Positions 6,471 to 7,786 of a stretch of 7,786 nucleotides of DNA are shown piece after piece (the stretch's first letter is position 1; each line of letters begins with the position of its first letter). Below the pieces are notes generated by a model that ran no database searches, was not told the origin of the DNA, and saw only the letters and a list, made by a program, of their open reading frames with translations. Source of the stretch: Aquificota bacterium (GTDB lineage: Bacteria; Aquificota; Aquificia; Aquificales; Hydrogenothermaceae); NCBI GenBank assembly GCA_013153235.1, contig JAADEU010000039.1, positions 1 to 7,786 of the forward strand. The letters are read 5' to 3'. Both the position numbers and the translations under genes were made by a program.

Positions 6471-6499
6471 ATTTTACAAAAATCTTTAAAGATTCGAAA
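6471..6499 (-). promoter_or_regulatory. Candidate promoter of the radical SAM gene
   Basis: On the minus strand TAAAAT (6476-6471) lies 9 nt before the first ATG, with a weak -35-like TTTCGA (6499-6494) at 17-bp spacing. The expected transcript start is within about 1-3 nt of the first ATG, which would make a leaderless or nearly leaderless mRNA. AT-rich context makes chance matches likely. Confidence 0.3.
6481..6494. promoter_or_regulatory. Perfect 14-bp palindrome, candidate operator
   Basis: AATCTTTAAAGATT is exactly self-complementary and sits in the 93-base spacer between the divergent radical SAM and peroxiredoxin genes. It overlaps the proposed peroxiredoxin -35 and fills the spacer of the proposed radical SAM promoter, a position suited to a dimeric regulator acting on both. 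It does not match the PerR or Fur consensus well, so I name no regulator. Confidence 0.4.
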
Positions 6500-6512
6500 T
6501 TTTTCATATATT
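6485..6512 (+). promoter_or_regulatory. Candidate promoter of the peroxiredoxin gene
   Basis: TTTAAA at 6485-6490 (4 of 6 to TTGACA) and TATATT at 6507-6512 (5 of 6 to TATAAT) are 16 bp apart. Transcription would begin near 6519, leaving a leader of about 36 nt with the strong ribosome binding site. Confidence 0.35.
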
Positions 6513-6537
6513 AATTTATACAAAAAGAGAAAAAATC

Positions 6538-6547
6538 AAAGGAGGTG
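6538..6547 (+). promoter_or_regulatory. Very strong ribosome binding site of the peroxiredoxin gene
   Basis: AAAGGAGGTG is a 10-nt perfect complement to the usual bacterial 16S rRNA 3' end and ends 7 nt before ATG 6555. It settles the start: an open frame continues upstream to an ATG at 6354, but that part overlaps the divergent radical SAM gene and is not Prx-like. The site suggests high expression. Confidence 0.85.
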
Positions 6548-6554
6548 TAGGAGC

Positions 6555-7214
6555 ATGGAAGAAATCAGAATGCCTGTAATAGGGGAGAAATTTCCTGAAA
6601 TACAGGTAAAAACAACCCACGGTATAAAAAAACTTCCAGACGATTATGCAGGAAAATGGTTCGTTCTCTTCAGCCATCCTGCAGACTTTACACCTGTGTG
6701 TACAACAGAATTTGTGGCATTCCAGAAGAGGAAAGACCAGTTTGACCAGCTGAACTGTGAGCTTATAGGTCTTTCTATTGACCAGGTATTCTCACATATC
6801 AAATGGGTTGAGTGGATTAAAGAAAAAACAGGTGTTGAGATTACATTTCCGATAATCGCCGATGATATGGGTCAGGTGGCAAAACAGCTTGGAATGATTC
6901 ATCCCAAAAAGGGAACAAACACTGTAAGGGCGGTATTTATCGTTGATGATAAGGGAATAATCAGGCTGATACTGTACTATCCACAGGAAGTAGGTAGAAA
7001 TATAGACGAGATTGTAAGGGCTGTGAAAGCACTTCAGACAACAGATAAGTACGGCGTTGCCACACCTGCAAACTGGCCGGAGAATGAACTTGTTAACGAC
7101 CATGTGATTATACCACCTGCAACCAGTGAGACAGAGGCTCAGGAAAGACTCAAAAAGGCAGAAGCCGGCGAAATTGAGTGCTTCGACTGGTGGTTCTGCC
7201 ACAAATCACTTTAA
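6555..7214 (+). CDS. Peroxiredoxin, Prx6 family (archaeal-type thioredoxin peroxidase)
   Basis: This is a cytosolic thiol peroxidase that reduces H2O2 and organic peroxides. The 219-residue length and layout match archaeal Prx6 enzymes such as those of Aeropyrum and Pyrococcus. The active-site motif HPADFTPVCTTEF carries Thr46 and peroxidatic Cys49, and Arg125 in NTVRAVF is the usual activating arginine. The long C-terminal arm includes TPANWPENE and ends ECFDWWFCHKSL, with Cys209 and Cys215 corresponding to the C-terminal cysteine pair (Cys207 and Cys213 in the Aeropyrum enzyme), so a resolving-cysteine mechanism is likely. It is transcribed alone, divergent from the radical SAM gene, and ends at a hairpin terminator. 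Its reductant (thioredoxin-type system) is not in the window. Confidence 0.95.
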   Translation: MEEIRMPVIGEKFPEIQVKTTHGIKKLPDDYAGKWFVLFSHPADFTPVCTTEFVAFQKRKDQFDQLNCELIGLSIDQVFSHIKWVEWIKEKTGVEITFPIIADDMGQVAKQLGMIHPKKGTNTVRAVFIVDDKGIIRLILYYPQEVGRNIDEIVRAVKALQTTDKYGVATPANWPENELVNDHVIIPPATSETEAQERLKKAEAGEIECFDWWFCHKSL

Positions 7215-7219
7215 AAAAT

Positions 7220-7235
7220 GGGGCCCTGTTGCCCC
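7220..7235. terminator. Bidirectional intrinsic terminator between convergent genes
   Basis: GGGGC (7220-7224) and GCCCC (7231-7235) form a GC stem with loop CCTGTT. On the minus strand the stem is followed by ATTTTTT, a good terminator for the small secreted-protein gene, whose TAA directly adjoins the stem. On the plus strand it is followed by TTATTCTTT, a weaker tract that still suits the end of the peroxiredoxin gene. Confidence 0.75.
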
Positions 7236-7532
7236 TTATTCTTTCAGACTCTTAACACAGGCCTTTTCTATGTCATCCCTTATGTTTTTGTAACTGCCCT
7301 CAGGAAGGTCACATATCTTTACACACTGTTTGTAAAAATGGTGTGCGGTTTTTGGGTCTACTTTCTTTTCAATCAGTGACTTTTCAAGGGCTTTACCGAT
7401 GGCTTCACAGTCGTGGGATGAAACATCGCAGGAATCGAGGATAGACACATATGCTTTGCATGCGTCCTCTATTTCACCAGCGTGGGCTGCAGTAATCACA
7501 AAAAAGGACAGTAAAAAAAGAAAATATCTCAT
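7236..7532 (-). CDS. Small secreted six-cysteine protein, unknown function
   Basis: I do not recognise this 98-residue protein. It starts MRYFLFLLSFFVITAAHA, a Sec signal peptide with probable cleavage after AHA at residue 18. The mature part is about 80 residues, mostly helical in character, and holds six cysteines at 25, 35, 42, 70, 74 and 92, an even number that fits three disulfides in the periplasm. The spacing is C-x9-C-x6-C-x27-C-x3-C-x17-C. There is no CxxCH haem site and no CxxC thioredoxin site. GGAGGAG on the minus strand (7541-7535) directly before the ATG supports the start. The gene shares a terminator with the convergent peroxiredoxin gene. Metal or haem-free ligand binding are possible, but nothing in the sequence decides it. 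Confidence 0.82.
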   Translation of the reverse strand: MRYFLFLLSFFVITAAHAGEIEDACKAYVSILDSCDVSSHDCEAIGKALEKSLIEKKVDPKTAHHFYKQCVKICDLPEGSYKNIRDDIEKACVKSLKE

Positions 7533-7620
7533 ATCTCCTCCAGAGGGAATTTAGTTTATACCTTATTAATATAAATAAATTATTAGAAATTTTAAGGGAG
7601 TTATGGTTAAAATCACTGGA
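7533..7620. other. AT-rich intergenic spacer with a 7-bp inverted repeat
   Basis: This 88-base gap separates the small secreted-protein gene from the PIN-domain gene, both on the minus strand. It contains the ribosome binding site of the former and a minus-strand TATAAA (7560-7555), a possible -10 without a convincing -35. ATTTTAA (7589-7595) and TTAAAAT (7607-7613) form a perfect inverted repeat with an 11-base spacer; it is pure AT, and may be a chance pairing or a weak operator. Confidence 0.3.
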
Positions 7621-7786
7621 TTACTGCGGTTCGAAAAGTTTTAAACCTTTAATGTATTGGAAATCTTTTATATTGTAGGTTAAAAGGGTGGCTTCAAAGT
7701 ACATAGATGTTGCTGCTATTAATGCATCAGGTATGTCCAGGCCATGGCTTTTTGAATATCTTTCTATTAAATCCAGGGCTATTTTC
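7621..7786 (-). CDS. VapC-like PIN-domain protein, C-terminal part (partial)
   Basis: The open minus-strand frame enters from the window edge and encodes 54 residues ending GLKLFEPQ before TAA. It shows the C-terminal PIN-domain pattern: HGLDIPDALIAATS, where the Asp of IPDALIAA is a conserved acidic metal ligand, then a strand ATLLTYN, then the NIKDF segment with the conserved Asn and Asp. VapC toxins of this kind are Mg-dependent ribonucleases, usually paired with an upstream VapB-type antitoxin; both the N-terminal part and any antitoxin lie outside the window. A solitary PIN nuclease is also possible. The frame includes no in-frame stop across the visible part. Confidence 0.82.
   Translation of the reverse strand, partial: KIALDLIERYSKSHGLDIPDALIAATSMYFEATLLTYNIKDFQYIKGLKLFEPQ

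Noticed and set aside
6354..6554. N-terminal extension of the peroxiredoxin
   Set aside because: It would overlap the divergent radical SAM gene and the spacer promoters, and the extended residues are not Prx-like; a 10-nt perfect ribosome site precedes ATG 6555.
7603..7644. 13-codon plus-strand ORF after GGGAG
   Set aside because: The ribosome site is too close to the ATG, it is antisense to the end of the PIN gene, and it has no recognisable content.
1..7786. CRISPR array, insertion sequence or phage island
   Set aside because: No regularly spaced repeats, no transposase or integrase motifs, and no terminal inverted repeats were seen.

Overview
The window reads as a compact bacterial chromosome segment, most likely from a thermophilic, microaerobic or chemolithotrophic member of the Aquificota (Hydrogenothermaceae-like). 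The reasons are a prephenate dehydrogenase whose motif pattern closely resembles the Aquifex aeolicus enzyme, an archaeal-type Prx6 peroxiredoxin, MEP-pathway isoprenoid synthesis, Lys/Glu/Ile-rich proteins, very tight gene packing and strong Shine-Dalgarno sites. This assignment is an inference from protein character; no rRNA or marker set is present to prove it. I see no insertion sequence, prophage, CRISPR array or other obvious mobile island.

Layout. The minus strand at 5-911 carries ispE followed three bases later by tRNA-Gln(UUG). An AT-rich divergent spacer (912-994) separates it from a plus-strand run of five tightly packed genes: carA (995-2128), a cation diffusion facilitator with an extra C-terminal NifX-like domain (2125-3339), a tandem-domain universal stress protein (3332-4174), prephenate dehydrogenase from a TTG start (4191-5069) and a lipoprotein c-type cytochrome (5071-5556). 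These genes overlap or lie 1 to 16 bases apart, so they are probably one transcript, although their functions (pyrimidine/arginine precursor, metal export, stress, tyrosine synthesis, electron transfer) are unrelated.

The operon ends head-on into a minus-strand radical SAM gene of the PflX/COG1313 type (5553-6461). The two stop codons overlap and sit in the loop of an 8-bp perfect inverted repeat. The radical SAM gene is divergent from a Prx6-family peroxiredoxin (6555-7214); the spacer between them holds a perfect 14-bp palindrome placed over the predicted promoter elements. The peroxiredoxin converges on a small secreted six-cysteine protein (7236-7532, minus) across a 21-base gap that holds a bidirectional terminator hairpin. 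The window ends with the C-terminal third or so of a VapC-like PIN-domain protein on the minus strand (7621-7786).

How the genes fit together: several products relate to redox and metal handling (CDF exporter, Usp, cytochrome c, radical SAM enzyme, peroxiredoxin, cysteine-rich secreted protein), mixed with housekeeping biosynthesis (ispE, carA, tyrA, tRNA-Gln). No clear new multi-gene system is evident. The most unusual items are the CDF/NifX-like fusion with an altered second metal site, the six-cysteine secreted protein without a recognised family, the uncharacterised radical SAM enzyme with an extra cysteine quartet, and the regulatory DNA in the short spacers.
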